Assembly (NCBI GenBank): GCA_007644065.1 | Contig: VJWN01000014.1 | Coordinates: 744,001-808,000 of the forward strand | Source: Margaritispora aquatica | Lineage: Eukaryota; Ascomycota; Leotiomycetes; Helotiales; Discinellaceae | Length of the DNA stretch: 64,000 bases | Direction: 5' to 3' | In this document: positions 45,059 to 56,868 of the stretch, in pieces | Layout of the letters: the number at the start of each line of letters is the position of its first letter | Numbering within the stretch: position 1 is the first letter of the stretch | Notes under the pieces: model-generated | What the model was told of the DNA's origin: nothing | Seen by the model: only the letters and a program-made list of their open reading frames with translations | Databases searched by the model: none | Translations under genes and position numbers: made by a program

Positions 45059-47233
45059 ATGCCTCCAACACATCCTCCACAACCGACAGCTGGAGACGAT
45101 GAAGTGTGTGACACTTGCCACGATTATTGCCAAAAGTCCTTTTATTTTACCAGACCACAACCCTCAAAACATCATAGCTTAGGCCAAAGATGGGGCAGAT
45201 GGGGGAAAAGCCAGAAATTTGGTGCTATCCAAGAGAAAAAACATTGTCCGGTTTGTCGGTTGGTCTGCAGCAGCTTAGCTCAGAATCCCACCGGAGACCT
45301 GCCTGGTGATAGTGACTCTATCTACTACTACCGCATGCTATTTGGAACATACCAGAGCGAGCACTCATCAACGCAGTTAATGTCTATGGGTAATGAGATC
45401 AATGACGAAATGGAGTTGCAAGAAGATACTGTTATCTGGAATCTTTATCAGACAAACCGTCTTCACGTGTCCACCAATCCAGCAGTTCTGGACAATGTTG
45501 ACTCTGAATTCGCCCGTTTCTTAGATCATGTACAACAGATAGAGTCTTCTGATTTCGATGCGGACATTTTACTTCTTGAAATGGATGAAGCGAACCTCGA
45601 AGATCGCCTTTTGCAAGGCCGACGAGTCGGGGACCAACTTGACTTCGATTTGTGCAAGTCTTGGATCAATACCTGCGCAAAAGCCCATGGAGGAAGCTGT
45701 ACACCAATGCCGCTCCGCGACTTTCCCCGGAGAATGTCAAGAGTAATTGACGTTGAGAAGAGGATGATTGTTTCTCCTCCACCTACGTGTTCTTATGCAC
45801 CATTAAGTTACAGATGGGGGGACGGAGTCGTACAGCTCAAACTTGAAGAAGCTACTTTGGAACGATTGACCTCTCCTGGCGGTCTTGGAGATGACTGGAG
45901 TGACATACCCGATACTATCATTGACGCTATGGCAGTGTGCAGACGATTATCAGTTCCGTTCTTGTGGGTGGACGCTTTGTGTATTCAGCAGGACAACTCG
46001 GAAGATACGCTTGACCAGATGCAGATTATGGATGCCATCTATAGCGGAGGTGCTTTCACTATTGTCGCTGCAACTGGTGCTGACTCTTGGGCAGGGTTGC
46101 CCAGAGGACGAAGCAATATACGATTCTTTCAAAACAAGGAGGTAGTCGGAGACCTGACGTTAGCTACTGCTCAGCCAACTCTGCGTTCTATTATACTAGA
46201 TGCACCGTGGAACAGTCGAGCCTGGACATTCCAGGAAGCCATATTGTCGAAACGCCTTCTTATTCTCACAGAGTACGGAGCCTTCTTTCAATGCAATGCT
46301 GCGCTATGGTGGGAAGATACCTGCCATGATATCTCATGCCAAAATGCGGATAATTTTGATAGAACCAAAACGCCTCAGCATATAAACCCATTCTGGAAAC
46401 GCGCTCTTCCCTCACATCCAGATTTCAAAAGCTACGCGGAACTCGTCGAGGACTACACTCGTCGATCTATGACTAACCACACCGATTCTCTTAACGCCTT
46501 CACTGGGCTAGGCCGCGCACTCGATAAGTCCTTCGGCACTACCTCCTTCCAGGGCCTGCCACTAATGTTCTTCGACATAGCTCTCTGCTTCGACACTCCG
46601 TTTCTTGAAGATGCCAAAAGGCTTAGCGAATTCCCAAGCTGGAGTTGGTGCGGATGGCAGGTTACAAACGGTGTCTCATATGATTTAGACAACGAGAGGG
46701 TCGTATTCGCTAAAACTTTCTATCGTATTGGGCGGAATTTACACACAGACAAAAGTATCATTCCTTTCGGAGCTGAAAACACGACTGGGGAATTGTTGGC
46801 TATAAGGCGCCTTGAGACTCCCGTTGAGCTCCCTACGATTTCGCCTACTATCTTAGAGCAGATGAGTGACGTCGAGCACGGAAATCTTCTGATTTTGGAA
46901 ACTCTGGCTATTCGCCTGTTTGTTAGTGCAGAGGCTGATCACCATGGCCAATACATGCTGAGCGCTACGGCAAGTGAGTCTTCAAGTGGCAAGCCCGTCG
47001 AACCTATTGGATCTATCAGACTAGATCCCGCGTGGCGAAGCGCACGCAGTTGTGAAGTGTCTTTCGATTTTATTGAACTTTGTGTACAGTGGAAGAGCGA
47101 TGGCTTGAAGAACATAGTGATCCTTGTTGAGAAAGACGGTCGTGGAATCTCGCAAAGGGTTCAGATGTGTATTCTTGACTGTGACAGATGGTTACAAACG
47201 AAGCCGGTTCTAGAAACCGTCTATTTACTTTGA
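45059..47233 (+). CDS. HET (heterokaryon incompatibility) domain protein
   Basis: Single exon of 724 residues from the ATG at 45059; the frame extends three codons upstream only through a GTG. The HET domain (PF06985) spans residues about 245-400 with its usual blocks: YAPLSYRWGDG, IPDTIIDAMAVCRRL, FLWVDALCIQQDNSED, QMQIMDAIYSGGAFTIVAAT, and NSRAWTFQEAILSKRLLIL. The N-terminal part has a cysteine pattern (CDTCHDYC at 17-24 and CPVCRLVC about 45 residues later) that could bind zinc and is seen ahead of HET domains in other fungi. The C-terminal half contains FPSWSWCGW, the conserved block after the HET domain. HET proteins mediate non-self recognition and programmed cell death after hyphal fusion; whether this one is an incompatibility gene cannot be told from sequence. 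Confidence 0.92.
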   Translation: MPPTHPPQPTAGDDEVCDTCHDYCQKSFYFTRPQPSKHHSLGQRWGRWGKSQKFGAIQEKKHCPVCRLVCSSLAQNPTGDLPGDSDSIYYYRMLFGTYQSEHSSTQLMSMGNEINDEMELQEDTVIWNLYQTNRLHVSTNPAVLDNVDSEFARFLDHVQQIESSDFDADILLLEMDEANLEDRLLQGRRVGDQLDFDLCKSWINTCAKAHGGSCTPMPLRDFPRRMSRVIDVEKRMIVSPPPTCSYAPLSYRWGDGVVQLKLEEATLERLTSPGGLGDDWSDIPDTIIDAMAVCRRLSVPFLWVDALCIQQDNSEDTLDQMQIMDAIYSGGAFTIVAATGADSWAGLPRGRSNIRFFQNKEVVGDLTLATAQPTLRSIILDAPWNSRAWTFQEAILSKRLLILTEYGAFFQCNAALWWEDTCHDISCQNADNFDRTKTPQHINPFWKRALPSHPDFKSYAELVEDYTRRSMTNHTDSLNAFTGLGRALDKSFGTTSFQGLPLMFFDIALCFDTPFLEDAKRLSEFPSWSWCGWQVTNGVSYDLDNERVVFAKTFYRIGRNLHTDKSIIPFGAENTTGELLAIRRLETPVELPTISPTILEQMSDVEHGNLLILETLAIRLFVSAEADHHGQYMLSATASESSSGKPVEPIGSIRLDPAWRSARSCEVSFDFIELCVQWKSDGLKNIVILVEKDGRGISQRVQMCILDCDRWLQTKPVLETVYLL

Positions 47234-48487
47234 CTTTATCTGAATTCTTTGACATTGAGATGTAGCTGCTACTACAACAATTAAACTGTATGACCTTTAA
47301 AGTTTCAGAAGCTGCTTTCTGATCGATCCCTTTCAGCTTCTGTGGAGAAAATGGCTTTTTGCAAGTTTTATCTGGTAGCAGAATGTGCGACTCCCACTCC
47401 AATTTTGAGTCGACCATCTTAGGTTCACATTGATGCCTAGTAAAATCTGTAAACCTGGGCATCTTCAAGGCGAGCATTGGCGGGAGCGAGTTAGCAGTGG
47501 TTTTCGAGCCAATTTTCTCAGGAGGAAAGTGATTTTGGAGAATTTGTTTGGCAGCGCTAGTACCACAGTAATTCAGAAACTGGAGAGATGACGAGTGTGG
47601 GTGAGGACACCAATTCTACCGCTTAGTCGCAGATTGTGACATTGCTAGTTAATGAATCTATGCCATGAGTTAATGGTATCGCCAAGGTATTGCAGCATTT
47701 GGATGTTAGTAGAGCTGGATTTTGGAATATTCTAACAAATCAACAATAATCATGTCTAAGGCAAAGGTGATACTGCATATCTCACGTGAAAGTAAAGCGA
47801 TGACACTGATGTTTGTCGTAACAATTCTCAAATAGGTAGTCATCCATAGTATAAAACTGTAACCCTGGGAACTAAGCGAAGATACTTCGCTAACTATAAT
47901 AGTACTAGTGTAGGTGGAAAGGGGACAAAGATAAATCATTGTGTTCCCAATTACAGCCGATCTCGACATCTATTGTACCTTACCTACTCGCAGTATATCA
48001 TCACTTTCTATTTATATACCTACTTAGGCCATCTAACTACCCGTACCTGAAGCGCGACATCTCTACCTGCCATCAAAAATGCCATGACCAATGCAACCAA
48101 TGTTTTGGTTCCGGTTGCCGCAGGAATCGTTGGATGCATCCAGGTTGGGCCCTCAGAGTTGATGGTCGTCCACCAACATTTCCCCTTGCCTGCCATCTCT
48201 TTAAATTGCCATTTCTTTGTTATGCGAAGCCGCACAATGACTTCTTCATTTGCAAACGGGTTGCTAGGCACCTGTAAGCCTCCTCATACCATTTTATTTG
48301 TCGCTACACTCATTCAATGGAGACTGGAATGTGGCCGAATGTGGAATCGGCCTTCACAGCAGAGCAAAGAACGAAGTATATCGACTTCTTTTGTCTCAAC
48401 TTGACCTTTGTATTTCATCTCTATCGTTAGCAAAACCCTCTTCTCATGCCTTCCGTTCCCAATTGATTCGTTTACCCACCACGAATC
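47234..48487. other. Intergenic region
   Basis: About 1.25 kb between the HET gene and the giant zinc-finger gene. It holds the promoter of the latter. One TACCTTA heptamer lies at 47976-47982. Short frames here lack motifs and splice partners. Confidence 0.45.
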
Positions 48488-51400
48488 ATGGCTACTACTC
48501 CCCCAAATGTACCCATCAGGGTGAGAACTCCAGAACTTGAGCCTGAGAAGGACAGGACGTGGGGTCAATTTCTGATGCGCCAAACACCTTCGCGACGGTT
48601 CCGTGAGCCTGCAAATGTGGCCCCTCCACCAGCGCCTGCAGCTCAGACACCTGCCCAGAGACAAGCGGATATGAGAAATAACGCGCGCAACATCGATAGG
48701 GTTCTGAATGATGCTGATATGCAACGGAATTATATCAACGTAACAACGAAGCAAGGCCCATTTTCTCGGTTGGATTATCAGCCCAACATCAGACCGACTG
48801 ATCAGATATGGAAGGATCAATTTCAATTTTTCCAGCGAGAGATTACAAACAAATCCATCCAGCACGTTATAGAGGAAAACTTTTTGGAATGGCAACAGAA
48901 CTTACTGATGCCCCCAATCGTTAACGGCGCTATCTTGAAGGTTCAGAATGATAAGACCGAACAGTACAAAGAGGCACTCAAAAACGATTTTAGCACTGTG
49001 CAGGATAACATGCTCACCAAATTGACTATGCTGCATTTCGGTCTTCCAGTCGAGCCGTTTACTCTCAATAACATTTTGAATGCCGGTACAGATGCGAATG
49101 ATCCAGCAGACTCTCCCGAAGAACCACCTCGAGTTCAGAGAATAATGTATTCTGAGGCTCCGCTCGAGTTCCTGGATGGTTATGGTCAACGTTCTTACGG
49201 TTACCCAATGATTCGTAGTAAGTGTTTCTAGCATAGCAGACGAATTCACGCTAATCTCATCAGCCAAATCTCAGTTGCACTTGCGAGGAGCCGGTGCAGA
49301 TGAAGAGGACTTGAGTAATGCGGATCTCCTCGACAGTGATGGCGATATTAACATGCGTGGTGGCGCAGGCACGACATCTATGGAAGAACTAGGTGCAAGA
49401 CCTAAAGTCTTTTGCGTAGAAGAAGACAACACCACATCATTGATAGAAGTGGGAACGTCATACGACTCTGTCGCAACTAGAGTCTGTGATGAGCTTCAAA
49501 TATTTCGTGATGTGGAATTACATGTTGTCTATTTTAGGTCTAACGGTAATGGCACTTGGAAAAAGGAAGGCAGCTCTCCTTTCTCTCGCATGGTCTTTGA
49601 AGCCGAGATTAGGTGGAGGCTAAACGAAAACATCAAGAAACCGGACACATACGTCGTTGCCTTGATGAGCGGAGATCAACGTTACACTTCAAACTTTTGG
49701 CCGTTAACGGGTGTGATGAAGTCAGTCGACTCGACTATCGTTCAACTTCCAAGGTCACAACCTCCTACAAGCTCACCAGTCTCGGGCAGGGTATATGGAT
49801 ACGCAGGTCAACTTATCGTCAACAGTGATAGCACGACAAATGATTGCAAGGCTGCATTTCGTCTTGCGGCTCTAGATCTGTTGCACCTTTCTGAGAGCGA
49901 AGACTGGGCGTTCCAGGTTGATTTAGTGCAACCACCTGGGAGCCCTTCTCTCTTTTATGAGGCAGTTAGTTTTAACAAGGCGACTTTCGATGCTGCATGG
50001 AACCAATATTGCCAAGTAAATACGAGTGCAGATGGGTGGAAGGCGTTCGTAAGGACAAAGACACAGCCGGATACTGTTACATTGGAACCTGGTGACTTAC
50101 CGAATGTTGTTCAACTGCACTTGAAAGAGCGCGGCACGGCATACTGGAAACTTCCAGACTCTGGCACAAACCCTAGTCTTTCAGTAGTCCTCTTTGGACC
50201 CAATCAAATGCAAGACGACTTTTTCAGAGCAATGCAAGTTCTATTTCCTGCTAGATTACCTCGCCCTGTTGGAGAGGTGAGCTTACAAAATACCAACAAG
50301 TTCGATCTTGGCTATGGCGGCATGGAGGTCACCCAGATGCTTTCCGAAGAAGCGGAGTATATTAACGCGCATAACCGATTGTGTTCGCTCTCCTCACAAG
50401 GTGTCTACGAGAAGTTGGAGTTTGATGTTGTTGTAGAAACTCCTAATATTGCGGCACCACTAGGGATCCGACTTGCCAATACGCTCATCGCTGCATCCTC
50501 GACTCTTAATAAAGAATCGGACACAACGAAACATTTCTTTGATGCGGTATCTAAAACCATTCCTCGTAGCTTGCCTGACCCAGAAAGACCTATCTCCAGC
50601 TTCCGATTGTGGAGATCAGCCATTGATCGGGAGACTAATGCTCAATCCACAGTCATTTCGGTCTCTGGGACCAAGACTAGAATCCTTGCATCTTTAGAGG
50701 ATTTTCTCGGCACAGATCTACAACAAATGAGCGATTGCATCTGGTTCAAATTTGAACTCGATTCAGTAACTGGATATCTGATCGATGAAAACAATCCAAC
50801 ATCTGAAGTAACATGGAAGCCGAAGACGCACAATACACTCGCGGGTTTCCGGTCACTGCTGAAAACTCTGTTTCAAGACACAAGTGATACCGCTGCCGAC
50901 TTCTTTGTCATGAAAGACTGTAGAACTCATGCTAGATTTGTGATTGATGTTAACACGACCGAAGAACAATGGCGTAGAAATGTCTTTGACAACCTCGTCA
51001 CACCTGACTGGATAATCACGAGAGATGACCCTTTCGTTTACGGTATGTTGTTGCTTCGTGTACGTATATTGGTTGTATTTGCTAATTCATGCAGGAGTTG
51101 ATGCAACTACACCATGGGGTCTTACGACTCAGAAGCTCGCAGCTCCATCGGTTCTCCCAAGAGCAAACAGCACACCGTTAACAAAACCAATATCCACTGG
51201 ACTTAAATCTGGCGGAACCACTCCCAAGTCATCTCCATCTTCGTTCCCTTCTCGCTTAGGGCAAGGACAATCAGGTGGAACGAGTATCACGTTACGAGGT
51301 GGTGCTGTAGGTCGGACAGCTGGTGGAAGCGGGTCGAGACTTCAAGCTGTGGGTGGAAATATGTCTCGAGCACAGGCAGCAACTCGATTTAACAGAGATC

Positions 51401-54400
51401 GTCTACTCAAGCCTAAAGTCAGCGAGCCGAAGCCTGTCACGTATAAGACGCACATGACCAACCAGAACTATCAGTATGATCTCAAGCATAAATCTTTCAC
51501 GCAGGATTTGTCAGTTGTTGAGCCTGGCAGAGCACCAGCAATTCCAATTTTTGGGCCCGTTAAACAGATGAAGTTGTCTGTGGGTTCCAGCTTTCCAGAG
51601 ATCTATTGTCAACCTATGACACCGTCAGATCATCTCGCAGTAAGCACAGAGAATCGTTTGTTGAGAAGTCACATATTGGAGCGCACACATCAGTGCCATT
51701 GGTGCAGTGAATCGTTTGCAGCCCACGAACACGACAAGATCAGAGCACATATGGACACGCACAGAAAGCAGCTTGAAGAAGGAGGCGATTCTTGTCCGGT
51801 CTGTGGTGATAAAGCATGGCTCTTCATGTCTCAAGCACAGAGAAGAAGTCATCTGTTCGTCGACTTTGATAGACATGCTGATCAAATCATGAAGGACTTT
51901 TTCAAGAACATGAACTGCCCTATTTGTGATCTAGATTTCACCGAAATGGATCCCAAGCTCCCAATAAAGCACATGGCACAACACAATCCAGATGTCATCA
52001 AGTACTGCGATCGCTGCGGCCGTGATCAGGAGATACTCTCACTCGAGGAGAAAATCCACCACACACGAATGTGTACCGAGTCGAACGAGGCTTTTGATGA
52101 ACGCGAATACTGCAAGATGTGTGGCGTGCTATTCGCTGATCTGACGCCCAAGCAACGTCTCAAGCACGACAAGAAATGTGTTGCTACTCATTTCAATTTT
52201 TGCTCGAAGTGTGCTATACCTCTGTCGTCCTTAAAAGCTGTAGACAGAAGAGTCCACGAAGACAACTGCAAGCATCCTGCGGGTGCACCAAAGTCATTCT
52301 GCACGAGATGTGGAATTAATCGTTTGGGTCTGAGTAACTTGGAGAAGGAACACCACAAGCAATCATGCTACATGAGTGATCCTCGACCAAGACCCACGAC
52401 TTATCTCGAGCTGCAACGTTTGTCCCCATTCCCCTATAGCTCATTTGGTAACAAGCGAGAAATTGACTTATGCTAACATATCTCCTTCACAGAGCTTGAA
52501 AAGCAGAACGCTGTCTCCCGCCAACTCCGTTCCTCTATTCGAGCCGAGCAGCTCAAGCTCGATGCTGATAAGGCTAAGTTTGACCGAGCTGTCAGCGCGA
52601 GCATCATGCCTAGGAGTTGTCCATTCTGCCCGGAATCCTTCGAATTCCAGGATAACATTACGCATGACCAAATAATTGAGCATTTCAAGACTCGGCACGA
52701 TCCTACCAGCAACAATGCCACCAGCTCTACGCCCCAAGTGTCTACGCCTCCGATCCATGCGTGTACCAACAATAGAAATTGTGTACTGTCGTTGCATGCA
52801 CAGACTTGCCCTAGAGCTCCTGCCCCAGCTCCAGTGACTTGTACTTCTGCTACTGGCTGTCCACTTAGAGATCATAACACAGCCTGCCCGTCATATCCAC
52901 GACTGCCTGCACTTGCTGCGGATGCCACTCCTCCTACGGGTCTCTGGAGGCCTCCTCCCAGAAGTTCTCTGGTTCAGCAGCCTCCCCTGGGCACTGCTAC
53001 TGTCGAAGTCTGTGACGGCACTACCAACTGTCGGGTACCAATTCACATGGCAGGATGCAGCAAAGCTCCAACTCCTGTTCCCGCTCCATCCGCTGTGAAC
53101 CCCAAGGCGGGGGAACGAGTACAATGTCCTTACGGCTCCCAGTTCTGCAAATACATATTCCAAATGCCATTCAGCCTCCAAGAATTTGCCATCCACTTCC
53201 AGCAATCCCACAGCCCGCAGGGGACTGGAGAAGCTCTCACGTGTCCCTTCCCCGACGTGGTTGGCGCGGGCATTTGCCAGAATTCCTTCCGCTACGAAAA
53301 CAATCCCTTCAGAGCTACGTCTTTTGTAGATCACGTCCAAAAAGTGCACTTTACCTCGGCGAAGAAAGTGAAGTGCCCGCTGAATGAGCCTGCACTTGGG
53401 TGTGGCGATGACTTCTGTATCGATAGCCTTGTGGCCCATTTTGCGAAGCATGGCCAGACGTTGGTGTCACCACCCCCTCAGCCAAAGAAGAAAGTCAAGT
53501 GCCCATTGAATGACCCTGCGCTGGGCTGTGATGGCGAGTTCTGTGTCGATAGTCTCGTAGGCCATTTAGAGCAACATGCCCAGCAGCCGCCACGAAAGGC
53601 CAACTGTCCTTTCAAAGACCCTAATCTCGGTTGCAACTCAGACTTCTGTATCGATGGTCTTGTCGGACATCTGGCAATTCATTGCCAGCCATCACCGCGC
53701 CTAGGCTCACAACCGGCTAAGAAAGTCCAATGTCCTTTGAACGATCCTGAGCTTGGTTGTAATGAAGAGTTCTGCATTGATGAACTGGTGGCTCATTTGG
53801 CGAAACACGATCAACAGGCATATAGTACTGTCAAATGCAAGGTAAATGTCCAGGGACGAGCATGCAGCAGGGTCTTTAGGAATATCCAAGATGCTTATTT
53901 CCACATGAAGAGTCATGTCAATGCCAATGAACAACCAGGAACACTGACAAGCGGTGCACCAGCTGGAAATAATTCGATAAGATGCCAAATAACTACTTCA
54001 ACTGGTGGTTCATGTGACAAGGTCCTTGACAGCATACAAGTTGCTTATGATGATGCCATTGTCCATGTAACTGCGGCAAATTCTACTAGTCAGGCTTTGC
54101 CACCATTCCAATGCCAAGTTATCACCAACCGCATTCGCTGTGCTCAAGACCTCACAAGCGCCGCAGAAGCTCACGATCACTTTATTAAAGATCATTTCAT
54201 TGATCGATTACCTCCTCAAGCATTCACCTGTACGCTTGTTGTTGATGGCCAAGAATGTAACGCACCAACTCTAACTGGTGCTAGAGAAGCTCATGATCAT
54301 ATGAGAATCTTCCATTCCGATACTCCAACTTCTGAACCAGAAAAGTGTCCATTTAAAGTTGGCAATTATAGCGAAAATTGCGAATATTATATGTCTGACG

Positions 54401-56469
54401 CCAAGACATTCGTGGGGCATCTGGCAAATGTTCATGGCATCATCCCCTTTTATGGTCAAATCCTATGCGGAATTGATACATGCAGTCACATGCTTACTAA
54501 TGTGCTAGACACCGTGGATCACTTCAAGACCAAGCACTGGGACCCAGATGCCAACTTGAAATGTACTATCAAGGATGGTATAATTGGGGAATGCCCGGTT
54601 GTGCTTACTACTGCTCGCAAAGCGTTAGATCATATCGTCAAGAAGCATATGCGAAACGTCACCTGCAATCTTGTAGCCTTTACGGAAGCGACTGGCGAAA
54701 ATGGGGCAGAATGTGAATTAGACTTCAATTCTGCTGTCGGCTTATATAATCATTTTATGCAAGTGCACTACGAGTTCCCCGAGGAAACAGACTGTGGAGT
54801 GTTACTTCCAGATGGTGTTGTATGTGCCGACACTTACCTGACAGCGGCTCAAGGAGTTGAGCATCTGAGATCTCACATTGAGAAAATGACAGCATCGCCA
54901 TACAGCGATGGGGAGTCTAAATTCTTATGTCCTCTTGCCAGAGCTGCTAATAATCCTACTTCGTGCGGTGCGATCGTTGATGTCCCCACATCTGGAAATA
55001 AAGACGCGATCAAAGCTTTCATTAGGCATTTTCAGCACACGTCTGCGTTCGGGGGACCAGACCGTGAACTTTTCATCATCGACTACAACGCGAGACTCGA
55101 GGCTGCATATGGCCTGAGGAACACATTCCAAGCCGACCTAAGAGCCCATCTAGAGGTGTACGACGACCAAGACGAGGAGTCGATACATTTGAGATGGCTC
55201 ATCGATACGCACCAAAGAGACATCGATGGTTTGATTCACACGATCAGAAATATGGGAGGTATCCCCTATAATCCCAATGCCCCTTCGGCTCCAGTAGCTC
55301 AAACCGCAGTCCCTGCGGATGTATTGTCTCCTCCTCCAACTGGGTCCCGTCCTCGACTTCAGCGTTCGAACACTCCCCCCGATCCGGTTCTAACGACGAA
55401 TATAACTCTTGTTTCTCAAGGTCCTAGCTACCCTAGCATGGGTGGAGTTGGACCTTCTACTGATCCAGACACACCTACCAAAGCAGGACCCCCGACCAAG
55501 AAAACTACTGCTGGTATGGAAACGGCACCAACGAAGGGTGGGACAAGCACTCCAGGCAGAGGAGTCAGCTTTGCTGATCCTCTGCCGCCTGTAAGAGGGG
55601 GATCGTCTAGCAAGAGCAAATCCACCGATACAAGCGAGATGATGAGAGGATCCTCTTCCAAAGGTAGATCCAGTAACGCAGGTAGCGGAACAATGGGCGG
55701 AACAATGGGCGACGCACCAAAAAAGGGCGAGACAAGTACTACAGGCACACGAGGATTCTTTTCTGATCCTTGGCCACCTGCCAAAGAAGGATCCTCTGGT
55801 AAGAGTAAGTCCAATAACACAAGTGGCGCAACCATGGGCGGACTCAGCACTCTTAAGATAGGAGGATCCTCATCCAAGGAACAATCCACTGTTACGGGTG
55901 GCGGCATAATGGGGAGATCTAGCACGAGACCTAGCACCACAGGCACCACAGGCACCACAGGACCATCCACCCAGTCCAGGCCAGACGATGAAGCTGTTCA
56001 AACAATCACGACTGGCTTCGAGACCTCTCCCGAAGAGGAGTTCTTCCACCAACATCGCAAGCGCAAGGGTCCATTCGCACAGCTCCCCGGCGAGAATGAC
56101 TCCGAGTATAACAAGCGCATGAAGCGGCAGCGTGTCGAGAGCCAGAATCGTGTCGAGCTCCAGGGTGCGGATGAGGATCGCCGTGCTCCGCATCCGAGTG
56201 TGCGTGCGAGCCCAGGGCCGAGTGCGAGATTAAAGGCTGCGATGACGGGCGGAAGGGAGCAGACGAGTGCGGTTAAGAGTCGGAAGCGGAGACGTGGCGA
56301 TGAGGAGAATGAGCAGGGCGATGGACAGGGTGCGTTAGTATCTCCTAAGGTAGCGGCGGCGCGGAGTCCAGTGATGGGATTGAAGATGAGGATGCCGGGC
56401 TCCGGCGAGGATAAAGAGGACAGAGAAGAGTCGACACCGAGGGAGGGGACAAGTGATGATTATGACTAG
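48488..56469 (+). CDS. Giant multi-zinc-finger-like protein of unknown function
   Basis: Four exons (48488-49217, 49264-51042, 51095-52447, 52493-56469) join without phase conflict through 45-52-bp introns and give about 2612 residues. Residues 1 to about 1030 have no fingers and no recognised domain. Residues 1037-1355 hold eight Cys/His units, e.g. CHWCSESF...H...H, CPICDLDF...H...H, CKMCGVLF...H...C and CPFCPESF...H...H. Residues 1378-1476 hold three C-X5-C-X4-H-X3-C mini-modules. Two longer fingers follow, then four tandem copies of CPLNDPALGC..EFCIDSLVGHL..H (from about 1582), then about ten more C-X(6-15)-C-X(11-13)-H-X(3-4)-H units up to about 2135. The tail is Gly/Ser/Thr-rich with a duplicated block and basic clusters (HRKRKG, KSRKRRRG) that could be nuclear signals. 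A nucleic-acid or protein-binding scaffold is likely; function unknown. I do not recognise a named orthologue. Confidence 0.78.
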
Positions 56470-56868
56470 GTGGAGACGGTCAGGTGGTGAATAGGGGTGG
56501 GCTCGCTTAGATTGTGGGGCTGCTGGCTGTGTTTGGATCATCGTCTTCGCTTTGGGCTTTGCGTGTTATCGTTGTCATTGTTGTTTTAGAAAATTAGCTG
56601 TTGGATTTAATAGTTAGATGTTGTTAATTTGTTTGCTGGGCGTGTATCAATGCAATTTAGTAAAATTTCACTTAAACCTAGTCTGGGATCGCAATTCGTG
56701 AAATGCATGGAATTCTACCTTAGACAAAAAGTGAACACGATATTTTTTTACGTGCTAGTAAATACCTTCCATACTGTAACTGATTCCTGAAAATTTCTGA
56801 GTAATCTTACAGCACTACACCAAAAGCAAATGGGTATTCATCTCTGCTCATTCATCCCCCGTCACCCC
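56470..56868. other. Intergenic, convergent 3' ends
   Basis: The 3' UTRs of the giant finger gene and JIP5 meet here. One TACCTTA heptamer lies at 56716-56722. Nothing else was seen. Confidence 0.5.

Noticed and set aside
48488..52476. Splitting the giant finger gene into three or four separate genes
   Set aside because: Each break has a good GT donor, branch point and AG acceptor, and every join preserves the frame; the downstream pieces start with internal codons rather than convincing starts.
55428..55970. 180-codon minus-strand frame, Pro/Leu/Val-rich
   Set aside because: Shadow of the low-complexity tail of the giant finger protein; composition only.
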